This document shows positions 26,845 through 35,960 of a DNA stretch of 64,000 nucleotides, piece by piece; positions within the stretch are counted from its first letter, which is position 1; the number at the start of each line of letters is the position of its first letter. Origin of the DNA: Streptosporangium saharense. GTDB taxonomy: Bacteria; Actinomycetota; Actinomycetes; Streptosporangiales; Streptosporangiaceae. Under the pieces are notes generated by a model. The model was not told the DNA's origin, did no database searches, and was given only the letters and a program-made list of their open reading frames with translations. The stretch lies in NCBI RefSeq assembly GCF_014203715.1, contig NZ_JACHJP010000003.1, positions 1 through 64,000 on the forward strand, read 5' to 3'. The translations under genes and the position numbers were made by a program.

Positions 26845-27513
26845 ATGATGAAAGCGGCCAACGGCACGGGGAAGCGACGCCTGGGAGTCATGGGTGGCAC
26901 CTTCGACCCCATCCACCACGGGCACCTCGTCGCCGCCAGTGAGGTCGCGCATCACTTCCACCTCGACGAGGTGGTCTTCGTCCCGACGGGACGGCCTTGG
27001 CAGAAGGCCGACAGGACCGTCTCGGCCGCCGAGGACCGCTATCTGATGACGGTCATCGCGACAGCCTCGAACCCGAGTTTCTCGGTCAGCCGCGTGGACA
27101 TCGACCGCCCCGGCCCCACCTACACCATCGACACCCTCAGGGAGATCGCCGCGGCCGGGGGGCCCGACGTCGAGCTGTACTTCATCACCGGGGCCGACGC
27201 GCTGTCCCAGATCCTGAGCTGGCGCGACGCCGACGAGCTGTTCACCATCGCGCACTTCGTCGGGGCCACCCGTCCCGGCCACGTCCTGCGTGACCCCGGG
27301 CTGCCCGAGGGCAAGGTCAGCCTGCTGGAGATCCCCGCGCTGGCCATCTCGTCCTCCGAGTGCAGGGAGCGTGTCTCCTCGGGACAACCCATCTGGTATC
27401 TGGTTCCGGACGGTATCGTGCAGTACATCAATAAACGCGGTCTTTACCGCCATGTGCGCTCTTCGCCGGACCGTCAATCCGTTTGCGGCGTGGAATCGGG
27501 TGGCACACGATAG
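26845..27513 (+). CDS. nadD: nicotinate-nucleotide adenylyltransferase
   Basis: NadD makes deamido-NAD from nicotinate mononucleotide and ATP. The 222-residue protein has [12 protein letters not shown] near residue 15 (HxGH nucleotidyl-transfer motif) and the C-terminal ISSSECRER motif near residue 170. ATG 26845 is supported by a TATGGT -10 box seven bases upstream. ATG 26848 is equally in frame; ATG 26833 lies inside the -10 box. The order nadD-rsfS-phosphoglycerate-mutase-like gene is standard in actinobacteria. Confidence 0.94.
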   Translation: MMKAANGTGKRRLGVMGGTFDPIHHGHLVAASEVAHHFHLDEVVFVPTGRPWQKADRTVSAAEDRYLMTVIATASNPSFSVSRVDIDRPGPTYTIDTLREIAAAGGPDVELYFITGADALSQILSWRDADELFTIAHFVGATRPGHVLRDPGLPEGKVSLLEIPALAISSSECRERVSSGQPIWYLVPDGIVQYINKRGLYRHVRSSPDRQSVCGVESGGTR

Positions 27514-27603
27514 GCGTTGTACCTGAAGGCGGCTCTTCGACAAGCGTTCGATCAGGCACCCTGATAGGTGACAGCGCCGACTACTGGAGGACTAACCGCA
27601 ACC

Positions 27604-28011
27604 GTGACCGCAACTGACAGATCCGTCCAGCTCATCAGAATCGCCGCCGAGGCCGCGGCGGACAAGCTGGCCGACGACATTCTCGCCTATGACGTGAGCG
27701 ACCAGCTCGTCATCACCGACGCCTTCCTGCTCTGCTCCGCCACCAACGACCGCCAGGTCCGCGCCATCGTCGACGAGATCGAGGAGCGGCTGCGCGTCGA
27801 GGCCCACGCCAAGCCCGTCCGCCGTGAGGGAGAGCGTGAGGGCCGCTGGGTTCTCCTCGACTACATCGACATCGTCGTGCACGTCCAGCATGAGGAGGAC
27901 CGCACCTTCTACGCCCTGGAGCGGCTGTGGAAGGACTGTCCCTCCATCGCCCTGCCCGACAGCGTCACGCAGGTCGCCGCCCAGCGCGCCCGCCAGGCGG
28001 TAACTGAGTGA
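27604..28011 (+). CDS. rsfS: ribosomal silencing factor RsfS
   Basis: RsfS binds L14 and blocks subunit joining when nutrients are low. The 135-residue protein shows the family pattern: ADDILAYDVSDQLVITDAF near residue 22 and WVLLDYIDIVVHVQHEEDR near residue 82. GTG 27604 begins the conserved MTATDRS-like N-terminus; GTG 27568 would add 12 unconserved residues. The Shine-Dalgarno GGAGGA at 27585 is slightly far (13 bases). It overlaps the next gene by 4 bp (GTGA). Confidence 0.93.
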   Translation: MTATDRSVQLIRIAAEAAADKLADDILAYDVSDQLVITDAFLLCSATNDRQVRAIVDEIEERLRVEAHAKPVRREGEREGRWVLLDYIDIVVHVQHEEDRTFYALERLWKDCPSIALPDSVTQVAAQRARQAVTE

Positions 28012-28640
28012 GCCGCCGCGTCGTCTGCCTGAGACACGGCCAGACGCTGTGGAACGTCGAGCACCGCTTCCAGGGCCACAGCGACATCCCGCTCGACGAG
28101 ACCGGCATGGCCCAGGCGACCAGGGCCGCCTCGCTGCTCGCCGCGCTCCGCCCCACCATGATCGTCTCCTCGGACCTCCAGCGGGCCTACGACACCGCCT
28201 CGGCTCTCGGCGACCTCGTCGGCCTGAACGTGTCCGTCGACAAGGACCTTCGTGAGCGGGGCGGCGGCGAGTGGGAGGGGCTCACCCGCGAGGAGATCTC
28301 CGCCCGGTGGCCCGAGCAGTACGTCGCCTGGGAGGCCCCTGGCGGTGAGGAGGTCACCGACGTCGCCGCGCGTGTCTCGGCGTCCATCCTCAGGTGGGCA
28401 GCGCGGCTCGATGACGACGGCCTGCTGGTCGTCGCCTCCCACGGGGCGGCGATCCGGCTCGGCATCGCCCATCTGCTGGGCCTGCCGGAGGACCTCTGGT
28501 CGGCCCTCGGCGGCCTGGGCAACTGCTCCTGGTCGGTGCTGGAGGAGGGACGCAGGGGTTGGCGCCTGATGGAGCACAACGCCGGAACCCTCCCCGAACC
28601 CGTCCAGAGCGACGACAGTCCCGAGGTGACACAGAGCTGA
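28008..28640 (+). CDS. histidine phosphatase family protein (phosphoglycerate mutase-like)
   Basis: The 210-residue protein has the RHG catalytic motif LRHGQTLWNVEHRFQGHSD near residue 8. The second histidine lies in VVASHGAAIRLG near residue 142. These are the two phosphate-binding histidines of the superfamily. In actinobacteria this neighbour of rsfS is often a glucosyl-3-phosphoglycerate or broad-specificity phosphatase; the substrate cannot be read here. It is translationally coupled to rsfS. Confidence 0.9.
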   Translation: MSRRVVCLRHGQTLWNVEHRFQGHSDIPLDETGMAQATRAASLLAALRPTMIVSSDLQRAYDTASALGDLVGLNVSVDKDLRERGGGEWEGLTREEISARWPEQYVAWEAPGGEEVTDVAARVSASILRWAARLDDDGLLVVASHGAAIRLGIAHLLGLPEDLWSALGGLGNCSWSVLEEGRRGWRLMEHNAGTLPEPVQSDDSPEVTQS

Positions 28641-28645
28641 CCTCT

Positions 28646-28685
28646 CGTACGGCTCGCGCCCCGGGTGAAGGGCGAGAGCCGTACG
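28646..28685 (+). terminator. hairpin after the nadD-rsfS-phosphatase genes
   Basis: CGTACGGCTCGCGCC (28646-28660) pairs with GGCGAGAGCCGTACG (28671-28685) with a single mismatch. No T run follows, which is common for high-GC actinobacterial terminators. Confidence 0.65.
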
Positions 28686-28763
28686 GTCGTCGATTAGGTG
28701 AACCCACGGGTGTCCTTGTATGCTTCCCAAGCGCCGCAACGAGAGGACTCGGAGCGGTGACCA

Positions 28764-28836
28764 GGGGCTATGGCGCAGCTGGTAGCGCGCCTCCATGGCA
28801 TGGAGGAGGTCTGGGGTTCGAATCCCCATAGCTCCA
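28764..28836 (+). tRNA. tRNA-Ala (anticodon GGC), copy 1
   Basis: This 73-base cloverleaf has acceptor GGGGCTA/TAGCTCC (one G-T pair), D arm GCGC-AGCTGGTA-GCGC, anticodon stem CCTCC/GGAGG around ATGGCAT, and a T arm with GGTTCGAATCC. The anticodon GGC reads GCC/GCU alanine codons. CCA is not encoded. A possible -10 box TATGCT lies at 28719-28724. Two identical copies occur at 41043 and 53746. Confidence 0.97.
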
Positions 28837-28848
28837 CAGCGAGCGTCT

Positions 28849-28892
28849 CGACGAGATCCCGTCCGATCACCCGATCGGGCGGGATCTCGTCG
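28849..28892 (+). terminator. terminator of tRNA-Ala copy 1
   Basis: CGACGAGATCCCG (28849-28861) is perfectly complementary to CGGGATCTCGTCG (28880-28892). TCTGT follows. Confidence 0.8.
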
Positions 28893-29038
28893 TCTGTACG
28901 CCGGGGACCGGGTGAGGAGAGCGTTTCGGCGGCCCTGACGCCCTGACCCCGGCACAGGTCCCGGCGCCCGTGAGGGCCGGTCGGCGGGGAAGGCCGAACC
29001 CGGACTGACCGGATCGTGGGGCGCACGATAATCGACCC

Positions 29039-32000
29039 ATGTGGTTCGGCTTGCTGGGCGCGACGGAGATCAGGGACGCCGAGGGTGGCCCGCTCCCCGT
29101 CGGCGGGCCGAGGACGCGCGCCCTGCTGGCGATGCTGGCGCTCGACGCCGGGCGGGTGGTGACCGTCGAGCGGCTGATCGACGGCCTCTACGGTCACCAG
29201 GCGCGCGGAAACGTCGCCAACGCGCTGCAGGCCCAGGTCTCCCGGCTCAGGCAGCTGCTCGGGCGGGCCGCGACCGTCGAGTTCACCCCCGCCGGTTACC
29301 GGCTCGCCGTGAGCCCACAGGAGGTGGACGTCCACCGGTTCGAGACGCTGGCCGCCCGGGGACGGCGGGAGCTGGAGTCGGGGGACGCCCCGCACGCGGC
29401 CGCTCTCCTGCGCGAGGCGCTCGCCCTGTGGCGGGGACCCGCGCTGGCCGACGTGGGCGAGGCGCCCTTCGCCCGGGGGCAGGCCGTACGGCTTGGGGAA
29501 CTGCGCCTGTCGGCCGTCGAGGAGCGGGTCGAGGCGGAGCTCGCCACGGGCGGGCACCGGGCCCTGGTGGCCGAGCTGACCGACCTGGTGGCCGCCCACC
29601 CGTTGCGCGAGCGGCTGCGGGGGCAGCTGATGCGGGCGTTGTACGGCACGGGCAGGCAGGCGGAGGCCCTGGCCGTCTACGAGGAGACCAGGCGGCTGCT
29701 GGCCGAGGAACTCGGCGCCGAGCCGACGGCTGAGCTGGCCGCCACCCACCTGGCCGTCCTCAGGGCAGACCCCTCCCTCACCGTTCCCCCCGCCCCTCAT
29801 GAGCCCGTACGGCACGCGCTCACGGCCCAGCTCACCAGCTTCGTCGGCAGGCGTCGCGAGCTCGAACGGGTCGGCGCGCTGCTCGGGCGGGCACGCCTGG
29901 TCACCGTCACCGGGCCCGGAGGGGCGGGCAAGACCCGGCTGGCGGTCGAGGCGGCCTCCCGGTACCCGGGCGAGGTCCGATTCGTCGATCTCGCGCCGCT
30001 GAGCCGGGACGCCGAGGTGCCCCAGGCGGTCTTCGACGTCCTCGGGCTGCGGGAGGCGTGGCTCACCCCCGGGCTCGGCAGGCCGGGAGGCGACGCCGTC
30101 GAGCGGATGGTCGCCGCGCTCGCCGAGCGGAGCGTCCTGCTCGTCTTCGACAACTGCGAACACCTCGTCGAGGCCGTCGCGACGCTCGTGGGACGGCTGC
30201 TCGGGGCCTGCCCCCGGCTGCGGATCCTCGCCACGAGCCGGGAGGCGCTCGGCATCACCGGCGAGAGCCTGTGCCCGCTTCCCACGCTCGCCGTACCGCC
30301 ACCGGGAACCCCGGCGCGGGACATGTCCGGCTATCCGGCCGTCGAGCTGTTCGCCGACCGGGCGGCGGCCGTGCTGCCCGGCTTCGCCGTCGGGGAGGAC
30401 AACGCCGAGGCCGTGGGACGGATCTGCCGGGCCCTCGACGGGCAGCCCCTGGCGATCGAGCTGGCCGCGGCCAGGTTGCGCTCCCTGCCGGTCGGCGAGG
30501 TCGCCGCCAGGCTGGACGACCTGTTCGGACTGCTGTCGCGCGGCAGCCGTACCGCGCAGCCGAGGCACCGCACGCTCAGGGCGGTGGTCGAGTGGAGCTG
30601 GGACCTGCTGGCGGAGGACGAGAGGACGCTGGCGGGGCGGCTGACCGTCTTCGGGGGAGGCGCGACGCTTGAGGCGATCCGGGCGGTGTGCGGGCTGCCG
30701 GACGGTGACACGGTCGAGGCGCTGACGGGCCTGGTGGACAAGTCGCTCGTCGAGGTCTCCGGGGGCCGCTACCGCATGCTCAACACGATCAGGGCGTTCT
30801 GCGCGGAACGGCTCGCGGACGCGGGGGAGACGCGGCGCGCGCACGCGGAGTACTTCCTCGCGATGGCGGCCGAGGTCGAGCCGCGCCTGATCACCGCGGA
30901 CCAGCTTGAGTGCCTGGCCGCGCTGGACGCCGAGCGTGACAACCTGCACGCCGCGCTCGGCTGGGCCACCGAGGAGGGCGAGGCGGCCAGGGGTACGGCG
31001 CTGCGGCTGCTGGCGCGGCTGACGACCTACTGGTGGCTGCGGGGGCTGCGCAGCCAGGGGGCGGCGCGCGCCGAGGAGCTCCTGCGCGGGATCGGCCCGT
31101 ACCCTCCCGAGGGGCTGGAGGAGGAGTACACCGTGGGCGTCCTGAGCATCGCCTCCGGCGGGTCGCGCGGCACGTTCGACGCCCACCTGGACAACGCCGT
31201 CGCGGTGATGCTGGCCGGGGGCCGTCCGCCCCGCCAGCCCTTCATGACCATGCTGCTCGGCATGGCCATGGGCATCCCCGAGGCGCGCACCGCGAACCTG
31301 GACGACAGGTGGTACGCGCTGGTCGGCGCCGACCCGTGGAGCCGGGCGCTCAGCCGGTTCGGCGAGGGGATCACGGCCGCCTACGACGGGCGGATCGACG
31401 ACGCAGAGGAGGCCATGACCGTCGCGCTCACCGGGTTCCGCGCCCTCGGGGAGCGGTGGGGGATGTCGGTCACGCTGTCCGACCTCGCCAAGCTGGCCGC
31501 CTGGCGGGGAGAGGCCGCGCGGGCGTGGGAGCTGTGCGACGAGGCCCTGCGGCTGGCCCGCGAACTCGGCGCGGACGAGGACGTCGCCGGGATGCTGGGC
31601 CAGCGGGCCGGTGTGCGGCTGCGGACGGGAGACCTCAGGGGGGCGGAGGAGGACGCGGAACGGGCCGCCGCGCTGGCGCGCCGTACGGGCGCCTCGGAGA
31701 TGCTCGCGCTCGCCCGCCACGTGCTGAGCACCGTCGCCAGGGCGCGGGGTGAGACGGCGCGGGCCAGGAGCCTGGCCGAGGAGGCGCTCGCCGGATGCCC
31801 CTCCGGGTGGTTCGGGGGAGAGGAGACCAGGGCCGTGATCATGACCGGCCTCGGGCTGATCGCCGAGACCGAGGGCAGGGCAGGGGAGGCGCTCGGGTGG
31901 TATCACCGGGTGCTGGTCTCCGCCGAGGGGCTGCGCAACGTGGCGATGACGGCCCTGGTCACCGAGCTGATGTCCGGGGTCGCGCTGCTTGAGGGGGACC

Positions 32001-32191
32001 CGGCCAGGGCCGCCCTGCTGCTCGGCGCGGGTACGGCGGTGCGGGGGACCGCGCTGGCCGGTGACGCCGACGTGGTCCGGCTCGCCGAGGCCGCCAGGCG
32101 GGCGCTGGGCGATCGGGCCTACGGGGAGGCGTACGGCAGGGGCGCGCGGATGACGGCTGAGCAGGCGCGGGCGGTGACCGGGGCCTTCTGA
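29039..32191 (+). CDS. AfsR/SARP-type transcriptional regulator with BTAD, NB-ARC and TPR-like domains
   Basis: The 1050-residue protein has three parts. An OmpR-like winged helix (residues about 1-90; GPRTRALLAMLALDAGRVV) precedes a bacterial transcriptional activation domain (about 95-245, ending RLLAEELGAEPTAEL). An NTPase module follows with P-loop GPGGAGKTRL near residue 296 and Walker-B VLLVFDNCEHL near residue 366. A long helical repeat region from about residue 600 completes it. Such regulators often activate antibiotic or morphogenesis genes. GATAAT (29027-29032) lies six bases before the ATG, so it may be leaderless. Its target is not obvious: the adjacent genes are a two-component system on the other strand. 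Confidence 0.9.
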   Translation: MWFGLLGATEIRDAEGGPLPVGGPRTRALLAMLALDAGRVVTVERLIDGLYGHQARGNVANALQAQVSRLRQLLGRAATVEFTPAGYRLAVSPQEVDVHRFETLAARGRRELESGDAPHAAALLREALALWRGPALADVGEAPFARGQAVRLGELRLSAVEERVEAELATGGHRALVAELTDLVAAHPLRERLRGQLMRALYGTGRQAEALAVYEETRRLLAEELGAEPTAELAATHLAVLRADPSLTVPPAPHEPVRHALTAQLTSFVGRRRELERVGALLGRARLVTVTGPGGAGKTRLAVEAASRYPGEVRFVDLAPLSRDAEVPQAVFDVLGLREAWLTPGLGRPGGDAVERMVAALAERSVLLVFDNCEHLVEAVATLVGRLLGACPRLRILATSREALGITGESLCPLPTLAVPPPGTPARDMSGYPAVELFADRAAAVLPGFAVGEDNAEAVGRICRALDGQPLAIELAAARLRSLPVGEVAARLDDLFGLLSRGSRTAQPRHRTLRAVVEWSWDLLAEDERTLAGRLTVFGGGATLEAIRAVCGLPDGDTVEALTGLVDKSLVEVSGGRYRMLNTIRAFCAERLADAGETRRAHAEYFLAMAAEVEPRLITADQLECLAALDAERDNLHAALGWATEEGEAARGTALRLLARLTTYWWLRGLRSQGAARAEELLRGIGPYPPEGLEEEYTVGVLSIASGGSRGTFDAHLDNAVAVMLAGGRPPRQPFMTMLLGMAMGIPEARTANLDDRWYALVGADPWSRALSRFGEGITAAYDGRIDDAEEAMTVALTGFRALGERWGMSVTLSDLAKLAAWRGEAARAWELCDEALRLARELGADEDVAGMLGQRAGVRLRTGDLRGAEEDAERAAALARRTGASEMLALARHVLSTVARARGETARARSLAEEALAGCPSGWFGGEETRAVIMTGLGLIAETEGRAGEALGWYHRVLVSAEGLRNVAMTALVTELMSGVALLEGDPARAALLLGAGTAVRGTALAGDADVVRLAEAARRALGDRAYGEAYGRGARMTAEQARAVTGAF

Positions 32192-32204
32192 CGGGTTCGC
32201 CGGG

Positions 32205-33554
32205 TCAGTGGGGCTCGTCCTGGAGGTCCTGCGTGGCGTCCTTCCTACGGGCCCAGCGCCTGGCCGTACGGGAAGGGGTCTCGTGCTGGTCGGTGCGCAG
32301 CCACAGCTGGACCTGGGCGCCGCCGAGGATCGAGGAGTCGATCCGCAGCGCGCCGCCCGAGCTCTCCGCGAGCCTGCGGGCGATGTCCAGGCCGAGACCG
32401 GTCGAGCCCGCGCCGCTGGTCCCGCGCCGCAGCGCCGCCTCCGGGTCGGCGATCCCCGGGCCCGCGTCGGCGATCAGGATGCCGACCGCGTCCGACCCCT
32501 GGTGCAGCGTCACCGTGAACGCGGTGCCCTGGGGGGTGTGCCGGAAGACGTTGCCGAGCAGCGCGTCGACGACCGCGCTCAGCTCGGTGGCCGCGACCGG
32601 GATCCTGACCTGCCCGGTGGCGCCGATCAGCTGCCAGGGCCGTTGCTGGTCGTCGGCCAGCGCCGACCAGAAGGTCAGCCGTTCGCGCAGCACGTGGGCG
32701 GCGTCGCAGTGGACGAGCGCGGGCGCCCGTGACGGCTGCCTCGCCGCCGCGATGATCTCGTCGACCTCGGCTTCGAGACGGCCCAGGGCGCGGCGGCTCT
32801 GCTCGGCCTCGGGACCCAGGTGGTCCAGGCTCAGGCGCAGCGCGGTCAGCGGCGTGCGCAGCCGGTGCGAGAGGTCGGCGGCCATCTCCCGCTCCGCGGC
32901 GAGTAGCTGGATCACCCGGTCGGCCATGGCGTTGAACGCCTCCCCGGCCGCGACCAGCTCCGCGGGTCCCTCGGGGTCGATCCTGACGCTGAGGTCGCCC
33001 GCCCCCAGGGAGGTCGCCGCGTGGCCGAGCCGCCGGGAGGCGCGTACCACCCGGGCCCCGAGCCGGTCGGCGACCAGGACGGAGACGACCATCAGCACCA
33101 GCGCGACCCCGGTCAGCACCGCCCAGGACGCGGCGACCCCCCTGGTGAGGTCCTCGGCGGGCACGAAGATCTCGATGACCGCGGTTCTGCCGTTCTCCAG
33201 GGTGACGGGACGCAGCACCAGGTAGTCGCCGCCCATGCCCTCGAACACCGCCCGGCTGACGCGGGCGGCCGAGGCGACGGTCCGCGCCGGGGCCCTGGGA
33301 GCCCCTATCTTCCTTCCGTCGGGCAGGTGGAGCGCGACGCGCTCCGGCATGCCCGTGCTGGCGACCGCCCGGGTCAACCGGTCCGGGGCAGTGGTGATGG
33401 CAAGCACCGGGACCAGTGCCGACGCCTGCCGTTCCGCCTCGGAGATCGCCCGTTCGTGCGCGATCTCCTTGACGATGACCCCCAGCGGTACCAGGAAGGC
33501 CAGGGCGATCATCGAGGCTCCCGCGACGGCGAGCAGGGCCAGGGTGCGTCTCAC
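32205..33554 (-). CDS. two-component sensor histidine kinase
   Basis: The 449-residue protein has an N-terminal membrane helix (about residues 5-27) and an extracytoplasmic sensor of about 100 residues. A second helix lies at about residues 145-170, followed by a HAMP domain. The H-box is DLSHRLRTPLTALRL near residue 224. The ATPase domain has N-box NVFRHTPQG, then GPGIAD and GLGLDIARRL. GTG 33554 overlaps the response-regulator stop (GTGA). The C-terminal basic tail is atypical. The signal is unknown. Confidence 0.92.
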   Translation of the reverse strand: MRRTLALLAVAGASMIALAFLVPLGVIVKEIAHERAISEAERQASALVPVLAITTAPDRLTRAVASTGMPERVALHLPDGRKIGAPRAPARTVASAARVSRAVFEGMGGDYLVLRPVTLENGRTAVIEIFVPAEDLTRGVAASWAVLTGVALVLMVVSVLVADRLGARVVRASRRLGHAATSLGAGDLSVRIDPEGPAELVAAGEAFNAMADRVIQLLAAEREMAADLSHRLRTPLTALRLSLDHLGPEAEQSRRALGRLEAEVDEIIAAARQPSRAPALVHCDAAHVLRERLTFWSALADDQQRPWQLIGATGQVRIPVAATELSAVVDALLGNVFRHTPQGTAFTVTLHQGSDAVGILIADAGPGIADPEAALRRGTSGAGSTGLGLDIARRLAESSGGALRIDSSILGGAQVQLWLRTDQHETPSRTARRWARRKDATQDLQDEPH

Positions 33555-34228
33555 GTCGGTGTGATCAGCATGACGCCGACACCGCGCACGGTGTGCAGGT
33601 AGCGGGGGGCCGAGGCGCTCTCGCCGAGCTTGCGGCGCAGCCACGACAGGTGGACGTCGATGGTCTGGTCGTCGCCGTAGGACTGCTGCCACACCTCGGT
33701 GAGCAGCTCCTTGCGGGGGACCACCCGGTCGGCGCGGGCCGCGAGGTAGGCGAGCAGGTCGAACTCCCGCCGGGTCAGCGCGAGCGGCTCGCCGCCGAGG
33801 GAGGCCTCGCGCCGGTTGAGATCGACCGCGAGCGCGCCGACGCGCAGCACCGGGGGCGGTCCCGCCGCCCGCGCCCTGCGCAGCACCGCGTCGAGCCGGG
33901 CGTTGAGGTGGTCGCCGGAGAACGGCTTGACCAGGTAGTCGTCCGCGCCCGCCTCAAGCAGACGGACGATCTCCGCCTCGTCGTCCCTCGCGGTGGCCAC
34001 GATGACCGGGACGCTGGAGACGCTGCGGACCATCTTCAGTGCTTCCGACCCGTCCAGATCGGGCAGGCCGAGATCAAGGATCACCGCGTCGGGGGGATTC
34101 TGGGTGATCTCCCGCAACGCGTCGAGCGCCCGTCCCGCGCTGCGCACGGCGTGTTGGCGCCTGCCCAGCTCCTGGATCATCGCGGAACGCACGTACTCGT
34201 CGTCTTCCACCACGAGAACCGTCGCCAT
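33551..34228 (-). CDS. OmpR-family response regulator
   Basis: The 225-residue protein has a receiver domain with acidic pocket VVEDDEY, phospho-acceptor in VILDLGLPDLDG near residue 51, switch threonine VATARDD and lysine in LVKPFSG near residue 101. A winged-helix DNA-binding domain follows (TRREFDLLAYLAARADRVV to the end). ATG 34228 starts the receiver; a longer frame from 34258 has no support. TACGGT (34242-34237) lies eight bases upstream of the ATG, suggesting leaderless expression. It is first in the RR-HK operon and diverges from the secreted-protein gene at 34279. Confidence 0.93.
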   Translation of the reverse strand: MATVLVVEDDEYVRSAMIQELGRRQHAVRSAGRALDALREITQNPPDAVILDLGLPDLDGSEALKMVRSVSSVPVIVATARDDEAEIVRLLEAGADDYLVKPFSGDHLNARLDAVLRRARAAGPPPVLRVGALAVDLNRREASLGGEPLALTRREFDLLAYLAARADRVVPRKELLTEVWQQSYGDDQTIDVHLSWLRRKLGESASAPRYLHTVRGVGVMLITPT

Positions 34229-34278
34229 ACAACGTAACCGTAGTGAACAAAGAAGCACATGAGGTAATAATTCACCGC

Positions 34279-34992
34279 ATGAGGCAAACCGTGGGATTCA
34301 TTGTGGTGTGGTGTAGTGCCACGGTCCTGGCCGCCTCGATCACCTGGTTCGGCGTCCGTGACGTGCTGAGCAGCCAGGTCTTCGACGACGTGAGGGTCGA
34401 GTCCCTGGACTCGGAGCTGTCCCGGATCGGGGCCATCGCGCTGCCCTCACGGCCACCGACCGGTACGGCCACCGTCTCGGGCCCGCCGAGCGCCTCCCCA
34501 CAGGGCAGGCGCACCCCCGGCCCCTACAGCTCCCCCTACGGACGCCGTAGCACCTCCAACCCCCGGGCCAGCGGCCAGGCGAGGGACGACGCCGGGGGAC
34601 TCGTCAGGCCCAGGCGGATCTCCGGCCACTCGCGCACGACCGAGGCCCCGCCCAAGCCGACCGGGACGCCCACCAGGACGCCGACCAAGGCCCCGGCCAA
34701 GGCGCCGACGAGCGCGCCGGAGCCGGAGAAGGCCGCCCCCACGACCCCCAGCCCGACCGCCCAGCTCGCGGCCGACAACGGGGCGAAGACGGTGAGCGCC
34801 AAGAACGGCTCCGTCTCCTTCAGCATCACGGCGGGCGTGTGCAAGGTGGTCTCCGCCAACCCCAACCCGGGCTTCGAGGCCCAGGTGACCCAGGCGGAGG
34901 GGTGGGTCAGGGTGGACCTGGTGCAGGGGCAGCACGGCTCCGCGGTCTACTGCGTCGGCGGGGAGAGCCGCACCGACGTCTGGGAGTACTGA
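34279..34992 (+). CDS. secreted or membrane-anchored protein of unknown function
   Basis: The 237-residue protein has an N-terminal hydrophobic helix (residues 4-24, VGFIVVWCSATVLAASITWF) without a clear cleavage site. A Pro/Thr/Ser-rich linker with repeated TPT and KAP motifs follows (about residues 85-165). A small C-terminal domain from about residue 170 contains two cysteines (GVCKVVSAN, VYCVGGES) that may form a disulfide. It diverges from the two-component operon and may be its target; that is inference. ATG 34279 is preferred; GTG 34243 lies 14 bases from the response-regulator start and is less likely. Confidence 0.6.
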   Translation: MRQTVGFIVVWCSATVLAASITWFGVRDVLSSQVFDDVRVESLDSELSRIGAIALPSRPPTGTATVSGPPSASPQGRRTPGPYSSPYGRRSTSNPRASGQARDDAGGLVRPRRISGHSRTTEAPPKPTGTPTRTPTKAPAKAPTSAPEPEKAAPTTPSPTAQLAADNGAKTVSAKNGSVSFSITAGVCKVVSANPNPGFEAQVTQAEGWVRVDLVQGQHGSAVYCVGGESRTDVWEY

Positions 34993-35000
34993 AAAGCCCT

Positions 35001-35498
35001 TCAGGCTCCGGACAGCTCGCGCAGCCGTACGGCGGCGGCGGGGATCCTGTCCTCGCCGAACACCGAGACGCCGTGCCGTTCGAGCAGGGCGGTGGTGACC
35101 CCGGCGCCGGGCAGGCGGCCGCCGCCGAAGGTGCCGTCGTGGACGGTCAGGCTCCCGCAGGAGGGGCTGCCCTCCTTCAGGATCGCCACCCGCGCGCCGC
35201 AGGAGAGCGCCGCGTCGAGCGCCGCCCGCGCCCCGGCGAGGAAGGCCGCCGTCACGTCGGTCCCGTCCGCCGTGAGCACCCTGGCCGTCCCGGACAGTAC
35301 GGCCCCGCCGCCCGCGCCACCCTCGATCTCGGCGGGCGGCCGGGGAACGGGAAGGCCGCCCTCGACCTCGGGGCAGAACGGCACCAGCCGTCCCTCGGCC
35401 CGCCAGGCGGCCAGCAGCGCGTCACCGCTGGTCTTCGCGGCCCCGTCGAAGCGGACCCGCCGTCCCATGAGGCAGGCGCTGACCAGGATTCTCTCCAC
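35001..35498 (-). CDS. DUF523 domain protein
   Basis: The 165-residue protein has the DUF523 pattern: ILVSACLMGRRVRFDG at the N-terminus, VPFCPEVEGGLPVPRPPAE near residue 40, and ILKEGSPSCGS near residue 107. Conserved cysteines sit in each motif, suggesting a metal or cluster site. The biochemical role is unknown; homologues include the N-terminal part of YbgA-type proteins. GTG 35498 is used because the frame upstream lacks a methionine that fits the family. Confidence 0.85.
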   Translation of the reverse strand: MERILVSACLMGRRVRFDGAAKTSGDALLAAWRAEGRLVPFCPEVEGGLPVPRPPAEIEGGAGGGAVLSGTARVLTADGTDVTAAFLAGARAALDAALSCGARVAILKEGSPSCGSLTVHDGTFGGGRLPGAGVTTALLERHGVSVFGEDRIPAAAVRLRELSGA

Positions 35499-35597
35499 GG
35501 AACCAGCGTATGCCGAAGCGGAGAATGGGGCGGCGACGGCGGGCAGTACCCTACTGCCCATGCCTCCTGCCACGGTGGCCGTCACGGTGATGTCCCG

Positions 35598-35960
35598 ATG
35601 ATCGGCCCGCTCGCGACCGCCCTGATCATCCTGGCGCTGGTCATCGTGCTGGCCGCCGTCGTGGCCGCGGGCCGTAACCGGCCGATGGGCACCGTGCTGC
35701 TCGTCATGCTCGCGCTGCTCGAACTCGGCCTGCTCGTCCAGGCGGGCTTCGCGGTCGCCGGGGTGGTCGGGGGCAGGGAGCTGGAGGAGACGGCGACCTT
35801 CGTCGGCTACCTCGTGGGGGCGCTGTTGATCCCGCCGGGGGCGGTCTTCCTCGGGCTCGCCGAGCGTTCGCGCTGGGGCTCCGCGGTGGTCGCGGTCGGC
35901 GCCTTCGCGGTCTGCGTCATGGTGGGACGGCTGCTGCAGCTCTGGCAGGGGACGGCATGA
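35598..35960 (+). CDS. small integral membrane protein
   Basis: The 120-residue protein has four hydrophobic segments (about residues 3-25, 32-52, 65-84 and 92-113). It has no recognised motif. ATG 35598 is chosen because it opens directly into the first helix. The stop overlaps the next ATG (ATGA), so this and the following membrane protein are probably co-translated and may form a heteromeric complex. Confidence 0.7.
   Translation: MIGPLATALIILALVIVLAAVVAAGRNRPMGTVLLVMLALLELGLLVQAGFAVAGVVGGRELEETATFVGYLVGALLIPPGAVFLGLAERSRWGSAVVAVGAFAVCVMVGRLLQLWQGTA

Noticed and set aside
28849-28892. Integration att site at the tRNA-Ala 3' ends
   Set aside because: No integrase gene or partial tRNA 3' end repeat was found in the window; only terminators are repeated.
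28694-31906. Minus-strand open frame of about 1070 codons opposite the AfsR-like gene
   Set aside because: It also runs through the tRNA-Ala gene and has no recognisable domain; the plus strand encodes clear BTAD and NTPase domains.
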